Shown: piece by piece, positions 25,022 to 35,178 of the stretch
How the letters are laid out: each line of letters starts with the position of its first letter
Position numbering within the stretch: the stretch's first letter is position 1
NCBI GenBank assembly: GCA_050633545.1
Contig: JBOEGS010000001.1
Coordinates: 372,001-436,000, forward strand
Origin: Litorivita sp050633545
GTDB lineage: Bacteria > Pseudomonadota > Alphaproteobacteria > Rhodobacterales > Rhodobacteraceae
Length of the DNA stretch: 64,000 nt
Reading direction: 5' to 3'
Program-made: the position numbers and the translations under genes
Notes under the pieces: generated by a model
What the model was told of the DNA's origin: nothing
What the model saw: only the letters and a program-made list of their open reading frames with translations
Databases searched by the model: none

Positions 25022-25840
25022 ATGCGCATGGTGCTGCATTGCGGGTTTCACAAGACCGGCACCTCCAGCGTGCAGCGCATGTTAGAGCGCGACCGCGCGC
25101 TTTTGTCCGCCGAAATGCAAATCGCGCTCAAGGCCGAAATCCGCACGGCGGCCCTTGCTGCGCGCGCGTGGTCGGCCAGCGGCGATCCGGCGAAAATGAG
25201 CGCCTATATCTATGATCTTGCGCTATTTTTCGAAAGCCTTGATGCGGATGATCCGCGCCCCTTATGCGTGTCGAGCGAAGACCTGTGCGGCCTCATGCCC
25301 GGGCGCAAGACCCTGCGCGATTACCGCGCGGCGGCGGCGCTTTTGCCCGCGCTGGCCAATGTCGCTTGCGAGGTATTTCCAAGCGCCGATCTGACCTTCT
25401 ATTTCTCCACCCGCGCGCCGGAGCCTTGGGTCAAAAGCTGCTATGCGCAGCATCTGCGCGCCTCGGGCATTCGCGACGATTTTGCCGCTTATCGGGCGCA
25501 ATATCTGCCTTTGGCCGATCTGGACGCGGATATTGCCCGCATCTCCAAGGCCATGCCACAGCACCGCGTGCAGCAGGCCGCATTGGAGAGCATGACAGGG
25601 CGGCTTGGCCCGCTTGACCCTTTGCTCGATCTGGTCGGGATCAGCGAGGGTTTGCGCGCCCAAATCGCGCCGCTGCCGCCTGCGAATACCTCCTTGCCGC
25701 AAGAGGTGCGAGACGCGCTCTTGGCGCTCAACCGCCGCAAAATGGACCGCAGCGAGAGGGCGGCCCGCAAGCAAGAGATCGTGCGCGCCGCGCGCAAAGA
25801 GCAAAAGCAATCGAGCGCGCCCAAGCCCCTCAAAGGGTGA
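25022..25840 (+). CDS. sulfotransferase-like protein
   Basis: A 272-residue protein beginning MRMVLHCGFHKTGTSSVQRM. GFHKTGTSS matches the 5'-phosphosulfate (PAPS) loop of sulfotransferases, and the TFYFSTRAPEPWVKSCYAQH segment fits the 3'-phosphate region (Arg/Ser). The C-terminal 35 residues are Lys/Arg-rich. It starts three bases after rimM and breaks the usual rimM-trmD adjacency. Its tail overlaps the convergent APH-like gene by 11 bases. Acceptor unknown. Confidence 0.7.
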   Translation: MRMVLHCGFHKTGTSSVQRMLERDRALLSAEMQIALKAEIRTAALAARAWSASGDPAKMSAYIYDLALFFESLDADDPRPLCVSSEDLCGLMPGRKTLRDYRAAAALLPALANVACEVFPSADLTFYFSTRAPEPWVKSCYAQHLRASGIRDDFAAYRAQYLPLADLDADIARISKAMPQHRVQQAALESMTGRLGPLDPLLDLVGISEGLRAQIAPLPPANTSLPQEVRDALLALNRRKMDRSERAARKQEIVRAARKEQKQSSAPKPLKG

Positions 25841-26792
25841 AGAACTCCGGCGTGATCTCTTGCAGCCGCGACCACACATAGGCGCGGCGCGCACTGCGAT
25901 CCGCGTCCCTCGCAGGCTGCGCCGCCCATAGACCCAACAATTTCACCCCGACAAAAAACCGCAACGCCGCCGCATCCACCGTGCCGCCAGAGCCGATATA
26001 GCCGCGCAGCAAAGGCGCCTGCGCGCCCAGATCAATCGCCCCGCCCGCCCCGAACCAGATTGCATCATCGACCACAAGCCCCGCCAGATCGCGCATCGCG
26101 GGGGCCGCATCGGCGTTTTCGAAATCAATGCCGGTGACACGCAAATCCGGCGTCACCAACAGGTTCTGCAAGGTCATATCGCCGTGGATCACCGCATGGG
26201 GGGTGGGGTTTTGCGCCTGCTGCCCGAGCGTTTCGAGCGCGCCGAGCGCAGCGCGATAGGCCTGCGGCTGCGGCACATCGCGCGTCTTGGCCAAACGGCG
26301 CAAGCGGCGCAGCGGGCCTTCGGTTTCCAGCGCCTCGGTGCCCCGCGCTGCGCCCTTGTGAAACCGGCCAAGCCACGCCCCCGCCGCCGTCAATATATCC
26401 GCAGGCCCCGCGCCGTCGGCGCGTTGCGACAGGACCTCCCAAACCGGTGCGCCTTGCGCACAAGAGAGCAGCAAGGCGCCATGCGCCTCGCAGGCGGCCA
26501 AAACCGCAGGCACCCCGTCAGGCAAAGCGCGCGCCGCCGCCGCGTGGCCTGTGCGCATCGCCTCGAAGCGCGCCGCCGCCACCGGCAGGTGCAGTTTCAC
26601 GATGACCGAAGGCAGCGGCGCGCCTTGACCCTGCGCAGGGTCCGCGCGCAATACCCCGCGCGCGCCTTGCCTCTCGCGCCGCGCCGATAGGAGCGTCACC
26701 TGCCAGCCGCCCGGCGGCAGCCCCGCCATGGGGGCCAAAACGCGCAGCGCCGCGCGCCCTGCCTGCGTGACTTGGGTTCTATGGCCTGTCAT
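25830..26792 (-). CDS. aminoglycoside phosphotransferase (APH)-family kinase
   Basis: A 320-residue small-molecule kinase of the APH/choline-kinase fold. The catalytic loop is AVIHGDMTLQNLLV and the Mg2+-binding motif VTGIDFENADAAP. A glycine-rich N-lobe is weak, but VIVKLHLP supplies the ATP Lys. Members phosphorylate sugars, amino alcohols or antibiotics; context gives no clue. It lies on the opposite strand within the rimM-trmD interval. Start at 26792 follows AAGG; a longer frame begins at 26849. Confidence 0.75.
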   Translation of the reverse strand: MTGHRTQVTQAGRAALRVLAPMAGLPPGGWQVTLLSARRERQGARGVLRADPAQGQGAPLPSVIVKLHLPVAAARFEAMRTGHAAAARALPDGVPAVLAACEAHGALLLSCAQGAPVWEVLSQRADGAGPADILTAAGAWLGRFHKGAARGTEALETEGPLRRLRRLAKTRDVPQPQAYRAALGALETLGQQAQNPTPHAVIHGDMTLQNLLVTPDLRVTGIDFENADAAPAMRDLAGLVVDDAIWFGAGGAIDLGAQAPLLRGYIGSGGTVDAAALRFFVGVKLLGLWAAQPARDADRSARRAYVWSRLQEITPEFFTL

Positions 26793-26878
26793 TTTGCGCC
26801 TTGCTCTTGCCTTGGGCGCAAGCCTAGGGCGCGCAGAAAGGATTTTCAATCGTGCGCGGATGGCATATCAGGCCCCTT

Positions 26879-27691
26879 ATGAGCACCACACCCAAATCCC
26901 CCGCCCGCTCGCACGGGCGCAAATCCATCTCGGCCACGCTGCGCCCGCGCGATTTGATGGGCGAGCCGCCGCGTCTGGCGCGAGTCTGGACCGCGCGGGT
27001 GATCACGCTCTTTCCCGAAGCCTTTCCGGGCGTTTTGGGCGAAAGCCTGACCGGCAAGGCGCTCAAGGAAGAGGCCTGGGCGCTGGAGACGATTGACCTG
27101 CGCCCCTTCGGGATCGGCAAACACAAGAATGTCGACGACACGCCTGCGGGCGGCGGGGCGGGCATGGTGATCCGCGCCGATGTGCTTGGCCCCGCGATTG
27201 ACGAGGCCTTGGCCCGCGCCAAAGGGCAAACGCGGCTCGTCTATCTGTCGCCGCGCGGCAAGCGGTTTGATCAGCCCATGGCGCGCGATTGGGCGCAAAG
27301 CGGCGGCGTGACGCTGATTTGCGGGCGGTTTGAGGGGATCGACGAGCGGGTGATCGAGGAATACGGCATCGAAGAGGTGTCCTTGGGCGATTTTGTCCTC
27401 ACTGGCGGCGAGATCGCGGCGCAGGCAATGCTCGATGCCGCCGTGCGCCTGTTGCCCGGAGTTTTGGGCAATGCCGACAGCATCGAAGAGGAAAGCCATT
27501 CGGCGGGCCTGTTGGAGCATCCGCAATATACCCGCCCCGCCGAATGGAAAGGCCGAGAGATTCCGCCGGTGTTAATGTCGGGCCACCACGGCAAAATCGC
27601 CCAGTGGCGCCGCGCCAGCGCCGAAGACATCACCCGCCAGCGCCGCCCCGATATGTGGGCAGCCTATCAGGCCAAGACGCAAGACGACTAG
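26879..27691 (+). CDS. trmD: tRNA (guanine-N1)-methyltransferase TrmD
   Basis: TrmD makes m1G37 in tRNAs, preventing frameshifts. The 270-residue product has the trefoil-knot SAM site: VYLSPRGKRFDQ, LICGRFEGIDERVIEEY, EVSLGDFVLTGGEIAAQAML. SHSAGLLEHPQYTRPAEW is family-typical. About 35 residues precede the usual start VWTARVITLFPEAFP, so the start at 26879 may be too far upstream, though it gives a clean ATG. Part of the rpsP-rplS translation group. Confidence 0.95.
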   Translation: MSTTPKSPARSHGRKSISATLRPRDLMGEPPRLARVWTARVITLFPEAFPGVLGESLTGKALKEEAWALETIDLRPFGIGKHKNVDDTPAGGGAGMVIRADVLGPAIDEALARAKGQTRLVYLSPRGKRFDQPMARDWAQSGGVTLICGRFEGIDERVIEEYGIEEVSLGDFVLTGGEIAAQAMLDAAVRLLPGVLGNADSIEEESHSAGLLEHPQYTRPAEWKGREIPPVLMSGHHGKIAQWRRASAEDITRQRRPDMWAAYQAKTQDD

Positions 27692-27767
27692 ATCCTTCAC
27701 CGGCACGTGAACCGGTTGCGGTCGAAAGCGTCAGCGCAGAGCGCCGCGCTGACCAAAACCTGCCGGA

Positions 27768-28154
27768 TCAGCATTGCAGTGGCAAGGACCAGCGCAACGG
27801 CTTGCTCTTCTCGCGAACGATCTTGAGATCCGCGTCCGGCCCAAATCCTGGAATACCAGCCAAGGCACCTGCATCAGATTTGGCTTTGCATCCGGTTTTC
27901 TGACGTCCGATGGCCATCATGTCATTGCCGGACTAGGAAGCATCTCGGTCTGCCGCTTGGATATAAACCACCGGATGACGGGGGTTGCGCGCATAAAAGA
28001 AGGTTTTCCGTTATAGACCACTTCCTCACGACTGGCCCAAACCGCGTCAATTTCATCCGTGGGCTTGGCAGCGGTTTTTTGGCCCGCTTCAGAAGTGGGT
28101 TCGACACAGCCTGCCAAAAGTGCCGCGGCAACATGCCCGCAAAAAGTAGCGCAT
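27768..28154 (-). pseudogene. frameshifted small lipoprotein gene (tentative)
   Basis: Reading the minus strand from an ATG at 28154 gives MRYF. Shifting at a run of five T restores CGHVAAALLAGC, a good lipobox, then a 50-residue mature part (CVEPTSEAGQKTAAKPTDE and on). Another shift near 27920 joins NDMMAIGRQKTGCKAKSDAG and continues to a stop at 27768. The two shifts compensate, so start and stop share a frame. Alternatively this is non-coding. It is the only gene-like signal in the 27692-28500 gap. Confidence 0.35.
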
Positions 28155-28463
28155 CCGGTTACTCCCGATTGGATTGAACAAGCGCATCGTGCAAACAGGC
28201 ATAAGGGGCGATGCAATCCCTGCTCAAGATGATCCGCGCCGCGTGACTTCTAGGCTTGATCCACTGGGCTTTCACGCTTATAGACGGCGCATCTGGACCC
28301 GCTTTTGCGAATCCGGAGGTTTTTCGTTGCCAATGTCGCGCTTTCTTCGGTGCATTGCAGGGCGCGGACAGACCCGAATAAGAAACGTTGACCTAACCTC
28401 TCGCGGGCGCGCCACAATGGCACGGACCCGATGAAGACGAAGAGCTCTGAGGCCGCGCAACCT

Positions 28464-28480
28464 TCGTGGAAAAACCACGA
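28464..28480 (+). promoter_or_regulatory. hairpin in the rplS leader
   Basis: TCGTGG / CCACGA pair perfectly around AAAAA, 20 bases before the rplS start and directly ahead of its TAGGAG site. Ribosomal-protein leaders often hold such stems for autoregulation by the encoded protein; that role is inferred only. Confidence 0.35.
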
Positions 28481-28500
28481 GCATGTATAGGAGACTGGCG

Positions 28501-28884
28501 ATGAACCTGATCGCTCAACTCGAAGCGGAACAAGTGGCCGCTCTGGGGAAAGACATCCCCGATTTCAAAGCTGGCGATACCATTCGCGTCGGCTACAAAG
28601 TGACCGAAGGCACGCGCTCGCGTGTGCAGAACTACGAAGGCGTTTGCATCGGCCGTAAGAACGGCAAAGGCATCGCGGGTTCGTTCACGGTCCGTAAGAT
28701 TTCCTTTGGTGAAGGTGTGGAACGTGTGTTCCCGCTGCACTCGACCAATATCGAGAGCATCGAAGTTGTGCGCCGTGGCCGTGTGCGCCGCGCGAAACTT
28801 TACTATCTTCGCTCGCGTCGCGGCAAATCCGCCCGTATCGCAGAAGTCACCAACTACAAGCCGCTTTCGGGCGCCAACGCATAA
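28501..28884 (+). CDS. rplS: 50S ribosomal protein L19
   Basis: L19 lies at the 30S/50S interface. The 127-residue product reads KAGDTIRVGYKVTEGTRSRV, VQNYEGVCIGRKNGKGIAGS, then TVRKISFGEGVERVFPLHST and ends RRAKLYYLRSRRGKSARIAE, all canonical. TAGGAG precedes the ATG. Followed 11 bases on by rpmE, so the two are cotranscribed. Confidence 0.98.
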   Translation: MNLIAQLEAEQVAALGKDIPDFKAGDTIRVGYKVTEGTRSRVQNYEGVCIGRKNGKGIAGSFTVRKISFGEGVERVFPLHSTNIESIEVVRRGRVRRAKLYYLRSRRGKSARIAEVTNYKPLSGANA

Positions 28885-28895
28885 GGATCGGCGAG

Positions 28896-29117
28896 ATGAG
28901 AAAAGATATTCACCCCGATTACCACTTCATCAACGTCAAAATGACCGATGGCACCATGCTCACGATGCGCTCCACTTGGGGCAAAGAAGGCGACACCATG
29001 TCGCTCGACATCGACCCGACCGTGCACCCCGCATGGACCGGTGGTGGCACCCGTTTGATGGATGCCGGCGGCCGCGTGTCGAAGTTCAAAAACAAATATG
29101 CAGGTCTTGGCTTCTAA
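28896..29117 (+). CDS. rpmE: 50S ribosomal protein L31
   Basis: A 73-residue L31. It starts MRKDIHPDYHFINVKMTDGT and has TGGGTRLMDAGGRVSKFKNK at the end. There is no CxxC zinc pair, so it is a zinc-independent (C-minus) form. A strong terminator follows at 29142, ending the translation cluster. Confidence 0.97.
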   Translation: MRKDIHPDYHFINVKMTDGTMLTMRSTWGKEGDTMSLDIDPTVHPAWTGGGTRLMDAGGRVSKFKNKYAGLGF

Positions 29118-29141
29118 ACGCCTCTACCATCGCACAATACG

Positions 29142-29171
29142 AAAACGCCGCTCCTTTCGGGGCGGCGTTTT
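29142..29171. terminator. rho-independent terminator after rpmE
   Basis: A GC-rich stem AAAACGCCGC / GCGGCGTTTT with an inner CTCC/GGGG-like pairing and short TTTC loop, followed by a T run. It stands between convergent rpmE and the nitroreductase gene and can serve both. Confidence 0.85.
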
Positions 29172-29201
29172 TGGTTTTTGCCTGCCCTGTCGGGGCACAA
29201 A

Positions 29202-29882
29202 TCAGTCGTCAAAGCCGATAAAACGCGCGGTCTCGGCGACGCTGCGGCGGGTCGAGACCACCGCATTGGCCTCGAATGTCTCGTCGGGCCACCCCATCGC
29301 GACGCAGGTCATGATGACCTGATCCTCGGGGATTTGCGCATGTTCGCGCACCACGGGCGATTGCATGATGCCTTGGCCGTTGATCACCGTGCCAAGGCCG
29401 CGATCCCACGCGGCGAGCACCAAACCGTAGGTCACCGCGCCCAGATCGAAATGCCCGATGGTGCCGTGGTTTTCGACCGATTTGTCAAAGGTCACAACAA
29501 TTGACACCGGCGCATCGAATTGCCGGAACCCGCGCATCACCCAATCCTGACGGCGCTCCTTGTCGTCGCGCTCGATCCCCATCGCGGCGAAAAGCTGTTT
29601 GGCGATACCCACTTGGCGGTCACGGTGCACGCCCTCATAGGCCCCATGATCGGGGATCTCGCGTTGCGGCGGCACACCGCTGAGCATCCGCTCGGAATTG
29701 CCCGTGCGCACGGCCTCCAAGGGGGCGCCGGTGAGCACATGGAAATGCCACGGCTGGGTGTTCATCGACGAGGGCGCGCGGCTGGCCAAAGCGATGATCT
29801 CTTCGAGCATCTCGCGCGGCACCGGATCGGGTTTATAGCCGCGAATGCTGCGCCGTCCCTCTATCGCCTGTTTCAATTCCAT
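29202..29882 (-). CDS. nitroreductase-family flavoprotein
   Basis: A 226-residue FMN-dependent oxidoreductase. AIEGRRSIRGYKPDPVP is the FMN phosphate-binding start, SRAPSSMNTQPWHFHVLTG follows, and GLGTVINGQGIM and MTCVAMGWPDETFEAN complete the fold. Substrates of such enzymes (nitroaromatics, quinones) cannot be told from sequence. GAGGAGG precedes the ATG at 29882. It is distinct from bluB, lacking the TMPEMRRYS motif. Confidence 0.88.
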   Translation of the reverse strand: MELKQAIEGRRSIRGYKPDPVPREMLEEIIALASRAPSSMNTQPWHFHVLTGAPLEAVRTGNSERMLSGVPPQREIPDHGAYEGVHRDRQVGIAKQLFAAMGIERDDKERRQDWVMRGFRQFDAPVSIVVTFDKSVENHGTIGHFDLGAVTYGLVLAAWDRGLGTVINGQGIMQSPVVREHAQIPEDQVIMTCVAMGWPDETFEANAVVSTRRSVAETARFIGFDD

Positions 29883-30172
29883 CTGCGGGCCTCCTCTTCC
29901 TGCCAAGTGTCAGGAAGGTTGACCGCCCGATGCGCAAGGTCAAGCCCGTGCGAGCGGATCGGCAATATGCGTTGCGTCACTTTGCGCGGGCGCGCCGTAA
30001 GCCGAGCGATGCAGAATTGCCGCCCTTGGACGCGCAATCCGCCTTGGCGCGCCTGCAAACTTCCCATATGACGCGCACATACATATAGTGTAACAAAGAC
30101 CAAAGCCCGCTAGTTGTCGAAACAGACACATCAATTGCGGGCGAAACGGGCGATCGGCAGAGGACACAGACC

Positions 30173-30982
30173 ATGGCGCATATCATTGTTGTCGGGAACG
30201 AAAAGGGCGGTGCGGGTAAATCCACCGTCTCTATCCATGTGGCGACCGCATTGGCGCGGATGGGGCATCGGGTGGCGGTGCTGGACCTCGACCTGCGCCA
30301 AAAGACCTTTGGCCGCTACACCGAAAACCGCCAACGCTTCATGCAAGAGGCGGGGCTTGATCTGCCCTTCCCGTCCTATCACGATCTGCCGGAAATTGAC
30401 CCCGAAAGCCTCCAGCCAGGTGAGAATATCTATGATCACCGCCTGTCCTCGGCGGTGGCGTCGCTTGAGCCGGATAATGATTTCATCTTGATCGATTGCC
30501 CCGGATCGCACACGCGGCTGAGCCAAGTGGCGCATTCGCTGGCCGATACGCTGATCACCCCGCTCAACGACAGCTTCATCGATTTCGACCTTTTGGCCCG
30601 TATCGATGGCGACGGCGAAAAAATCCTCGGCCCCTCGGTCTATTCCGAAATGGTGTGGAACGCGCGGCAATTGCGTGCGCAGGCCGGATTGAAGCCCATT
30701 GATTGGGTGGTGCTGCGCAACCGTCTGGGCGCGCAAAACATGGTCAACAAAGCCAAGATGGAAAAGGCCGTCGAGCGGCTTGCCAAACGCATCGGCTTTC
30801 GCGTGGCGCCCGGCTTTAACGAACGGGTGATCTTTCGAGAATTGTTCCCGCGCGGCCTGACCTTGCTCGATCTGCGCGATATCGGCGTCAAGGGCCTCAA
30901 CATCTCCAACGTCGCCGCCCGCCAAGAGCTTCGCGAGTTGATGAAATCCTTGAACCTTCCGGGCGTCGAGATCGATTTTTAA
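30173..30982 (+). CDS. mipZ: division-site positioning ATPase MipZ
   Basis: A 269-residue ParA/MinD-superfamily ATPase. In alphaproteobacteria MipZ forms gradients from ParB-parS at the poles and inhibits FtsZ away from midcell. The deviant Walker A is NEKGGAGKST (9-18) with the signature Lys11, then VLDLDLRQKTFGRYTENR, a MipZ-specific stretch, and FILIDCPGSHTRLS. VVLRNRLGAQNMVNKAKMEK is also characteristic. No C-terminal amphipathic MinD helix. Followed closely by a small gene. Confidence 0.93.
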   Translation: MAHIIVVGNEKGGAGKSTVSIHVATALARMGHRVAVLDLDLRQKTFGRYTENRQRFMQEAGLDLPFPSYHDLPEIDPESLQPGENIYDHRLSSAVASLEPDNDFILIDCPGSHTRLSQVAHSLADTLITPLNDSFIDFDLLARIDGDGEKILGPSVYSEMVWNARQLRAQAGLKPIDWVVLRNRLGAQNMVNKAKMEKAVERLAKRIGFRVAPGFNERVIFRELFPRGLTLLDLRDIGVKGLNISNVAARQELRELMKSLNLPGVEIDF

Positions 30983-30992
30983 AGGTGATGCG

Positions 30993-31223
30993 ATGAGCCG
31001 CGTTGTTCATCTCAAAGGCGCTGCGCTCAAAGCCGCGGTCGTGTTGGTGCCGAGTTATTCCGCTGCATGGCTGACGGATAAGATGGTATGGGTTGTCCCG
31101 ACGATGGCCGCCGCAAGCTTCTTTGCTGCCACGCTTGAAGTCACTGATACCCCGATCCGTCGCCGCGTTGACGAAGACGAAAGTGATGCGCCCGATGAAT
31201 TGGACGGCGGCGGCACCGTCTAA
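30993..31223 (+). CDS. small membrane protein downstream of mipZ
   Basis: A 76-residue product with hydrophobic stretches around 10-25 and 32-45 and an acidic tail (DEDESDAPDELDGGG). It starts 10 bases after the mipZ stop with an AAAGGTGA site, so it is cotranscribed. No recognised family; possibly membrane-attached. Confidence 0.6.
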   Translation: MSRVVHLKGAALKAAVVLVPSYSAAWLTDKMVWVVPTMAAASFFAATLEVTDTPIRRRVDEDESDAPDELDGGGTV

Positions 31224-31320
31224 ACCCACGCTCTCACCCTGTGCACATACACGCCAAGGCTTGCCTTAACACGCCTGCGCTGCCACGTTCGCTTTGCCCG
31301 TAACCGCAAGGAGTGCGCCG

Positions 31321-32088
31321 ATGCCAGCCCCGATAAACCCGTTCAAAGCTGCCCTTGCGCGCGGCGAGGTGCAGATCGGCGCTTGGGCCGGTTTGGCCAA
31401 TCCCTATTGCACCGAGATCATGGCGACGGCGGGGTTTGACTGGCTGGTGCTTGACAATGAGCACGCGCCAAACGATCTGCGCTCGACCCTCGCACAGTTG
31501 CAGGTTCTGGAAGCTACGGCGAGCCATCCGGTGGTGCGCATCCCGATTGGCGAGACGTGGATGGTCAAGCAAATGCTCGATGCGGGGGCGCAAACGGTGC
31601 TTGTCCCGATGATTGAAAGCGGCGCGCAGGCGGCGCAAATGGCGCGGGCGATGCTTTATCCGCCGCAAGGCGTGCGCGGGGTCGGCGCGGGGATGGCGCG
31701 CGCGTCGAAATTCGCGGCGATCCCTGATTACCTCGCCACCGCAAATGACCAAACCTGCCTGTTGGTGCAGGTCGAGAGCCGCGCCGGATTGGCGGCCTTG
31801 GACGATATCTTGGCGGTGGAGGGCGTGGACGGGGTGTTTATCGGCCCTGCGGATTTGTCGGCGGATATGGGCCATTTGGGCGATCCCGCCGCACCCGAGG
31901 TGGCCGATGCAATCCGTGATGCGATCACGCGCATCCGCGCGGCAGGCAAAGCGGCCGGTATCTTGGGCACCGACGACAGATCTCCGCAGCAATATCTTGA
32001 TTGGGGCGCAAATTTCGTGGCCGTCGGCACGGATGTGAACCTCTTCGCCGCAGCCGCCCGCGCCAAAGCCGCGCAGTGGAAGCGCTAA
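31321..32088 (+). CDS. HpcH/HpaI-family aldolase
   Basis: A 255-residue class II (metal-dependent) aldolase of the HpaI type, which cleaves or forms 2-oxo-4-hydroxy acids such as 4-hydroxy-2-oxoheptanedioate. The signature segments are AGFDWLVLDNEHAPND, GVRGVGAGMARASKF, VQVESRAGLAALDDI (metal Glu) and GVFIGPADLSADMG (metal Asp). AAGGAG precedes the start. No hpa operon surrounds it, so the natural substrate is uncertain; 2-keto-3-deoxy sugar acids are alternatives. Confidence 0.88.
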   Translation: MPAPINPFKAALARGEVQIGAWAGLANPYCTEIMATAGFDWLVLDNEHAPNDLRSTLAQLQVLEATASHPVVRIPIGETWMVKQMLDAGAQTVLVPMIESGAQAAQMARAMLYPPQGVRGVGAGMARASKFAAIPDYLATANDQTCLLVQVESRAGLAALDDILAVEGVDGVFIGPADLSADMGHLGDPAAPEVADAIRDAITRIRAAGKAAGILGTDDRSPQQYLDWGANFVAVGTDVNLFAAAARAKAAQWKR

Positions 32089-32141
32089 CGCATTGCGGCG
32101 GGCCCATGCGCGGTTCGACTGGCTGCTCGCCCGATCACGGC

Positions 32142-32366
32142 CTAATTGATGTAGCGCGCCACGACTTTGACGAAGGCTTCGGGCACATCATCGACCGAAT
32201 AGCCCCCCGGTTTTTGCGTGACCGCCCATGCGGCCAAAGCGCCGCCCGCGATCAAAGCAAAGGCCGCCACACGCGGCGGGCGCCCGTCCGAGAAGGCAGA
32301 AACCACTGATGGTATTGAGAAAACTGCAACCACAAGGCCAATGACCAAGGCTAAATCTGTGTCCAT
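32142..32366 (-). CDS. small conserved-looking membrane protein
   Basis: A 74-residue product with two hydrophobic helices (LALVIGLVVAVFSIPSVVSA and VAAFALIAGGALAAWAV) and a polar C-terminus. It lies 41 bases after pyruvate kinase on the same strand, and I recall similar short proteins next to pyk in Rhodobacteraceae. Function unknown. Confidence 0.65.
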   Translation of the reverse strand: MDTDLALVIGLVVAVFSIPSVVSAFSDGRPPRVAAFALIAGGALAAWAVTQKPGGYSVDDVPEAFVKVVARYIN

Positions 32367-32407
32367 CCACTCATCCTCGCGTTAATCTTCGCTAACTGGA
32401 GAAAAGC

Positions 32408-33853
<1,446 letters not shown>

Positions 33854-34060
33854 GTCGGGGTCCTTCTGACTTCGTCCGGTCCTGTGGCTTTTGCCATTCC
33901 TGCCCACCCTAACAGCGGCACAAGGGGGCGCAAGCGGCCAGCGCAGCGGATCAGACAAATGCCGCCGTTAACGCTAACAAGCTCGCATCCCTTATTGCCC
34001 AATTCCAATTTACGGGCAACTCCCCTATGTGTGGCCCGATATGGAAGACACGGATAGAAC

Positions 34061-34801
34061 ATGACATACGCGCCTTACGAAATTATTGGCGAGCACCGCG
34101 ATTCCCGCTGGCTTGTCACCTGTGATCACGCGGCCAATACGGTGCCCGATTTCGTCGCGGGCGGGGATTTGGGGCTGCCGCCCGAGGATATGGCGCGCCA
34201 TATCGCCTATGATCCCGGCGCGGCGGGGCTGAGCCATTATCTGGCCGAGATTTTGGGCGCGCCTGCGATCATGTCGAATTTCTCGCGGCTGGTCATCGAC
34301 CCCAACCGCGGCGAGGATGATCCCACGCTATTGATGAAGCTTTATGACGGCACGATCATTCCGGCCAACCGTCACGCGGATGCCGATGAGCGCGAGATGC
34401 GGCTCAACCGCTGCTATCGCCCCTATCACACGGCCCTGTCCGAATTGGCGGCGCGGCGGCCGGATCGGGCGATCATTTCGGTGCATAGCTATACGCGGCA
34501 ATTGCGCGGGCGCGCGCCGCGCCCTTGGCATATCGGGCTGCTCTATGCGGCGGATGAGCGGCTGTTTCGCCCGCTGATGGCGATGCTGGAGGCCGAGCCG
34601 GACATCTGTGTCGGCGCGAACGAGCCTTACGGCGGCCACCTTCCGGGGGACAGTATCGCGCGCCATGCCATCGCCTATGAGCGGCCCAATATATTGCTGG
34701 AGCTGCGCAACGATCTGATCGAGACGCAGGCGCAGCAACGCGCATGGGCCGAGCGGTTGGCGCCCATGCTCGGCGCGGCTTTGGCCAAGGCGGGATGTTA
34801 G
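34061..34801 (+). CDS. N-formylglutamate amidohydrolase-family protein
   Basis: A 246-residue zinc hydrolase of the HutG-like N-formylglutamate deformylase family. Motifs include LVTCDHAANTVPD, HIAYDPGAAGLS, SRLVIDPNRGEDDPTL and VHSYTRQLRGR, with NEPYGGHLPGDS near the end. No other histidine-degradation gene is adjacent, so the true substrate may be another N-acyl amino acid. It starts divergently from pyk and is followed by two small genes at tight spacing (3 bases, then overlap). Confidence 0.88.
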   Translation: MTYAPYEIIGEHRDSRWLVTCDHAANTVPDFVAGGDLGLPPEDMARHIAYDPGAAGLSHYLAEILGAPAIMSNFSRLVIDPNRGEDDPTLLMKLYDGTIIPANRHADADEREMRLNRCYRPYHTALSELAARRPDRAIISVHSYTRQLRGRAPRPWHIGLLYAADERLFRPLMAMLEAEPDICVGANEPYGGHLPGDSIARHAIAYERPNILLELRNDLIETQAQQRAWAERLAPMLGAALAKAGC

Positions 34802-34804
34802 GCG

Positions 34805-35143
34805 ATGCCCCATGTCACCATAGAGCTCTCGCCCGCCTGTGCCGCCGATCCGCAAGCGCTGTGTGATCGGGTTTTTGACGCGCTCGCCGCGCACCCGGCG
34901 ACGGGGGACGCGCGCAACCTGAAAATCCGCGCCTATGTGCCCGTAGCCGAGCGCATCGGCAGCGGCGCGTCTTTTGCCCATGCGATGCTGGGCCTGATCG
35001 CGGGGCGCAGCGAGGCGCAATCTGCGGATATGGCCCGCTGCGTTTTGGAGGCGCTTGCCGCCGCCCTGCCCGATCGGACGGCGATCACCGTGGACACTTA
35101 CGACTTTTCGCCGGCTCTGGCCCGCCGCGCGCCACAGCTATAA
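34805..35143 (+). CDS. 5-carboxymethyl-2-hydroxymuconate isomerase-like protein
   Basis: A 112-residue member of the CHMI (HpaF/HpcD) tautomerase family. It begins MPHVTIELSPACA, keeping the catalytic Pro after Met1, and later has LKIRAYVPVAERIGSG and VLEALAAALPDRTAITVD. Classical members act in homoprotocatechuate breakdown, but no such pathway is seen here. Three bases after the previous gene, likely one operon. Confidence 0.8.
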   Translation: MPHVTIELSPACAADPQALCDRVFDALAAHPATGDARNLKIRAYVPVAERIGSGASFAHAMLGLIAGRSEAQSADMARCVLEALAAALPDRTAITVDTYDFSPALARRAPQL

Positions 35144-35178
35144 TGTCGGGCAAACCGCCCGTTTTTGGAGACATGCAG

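Noticed and set aside
28174..28434. 86-codon plus-strand frame upstream of rplS
   Set aside because: No ribosome site, no family, overlaps the probable rplS promoter.
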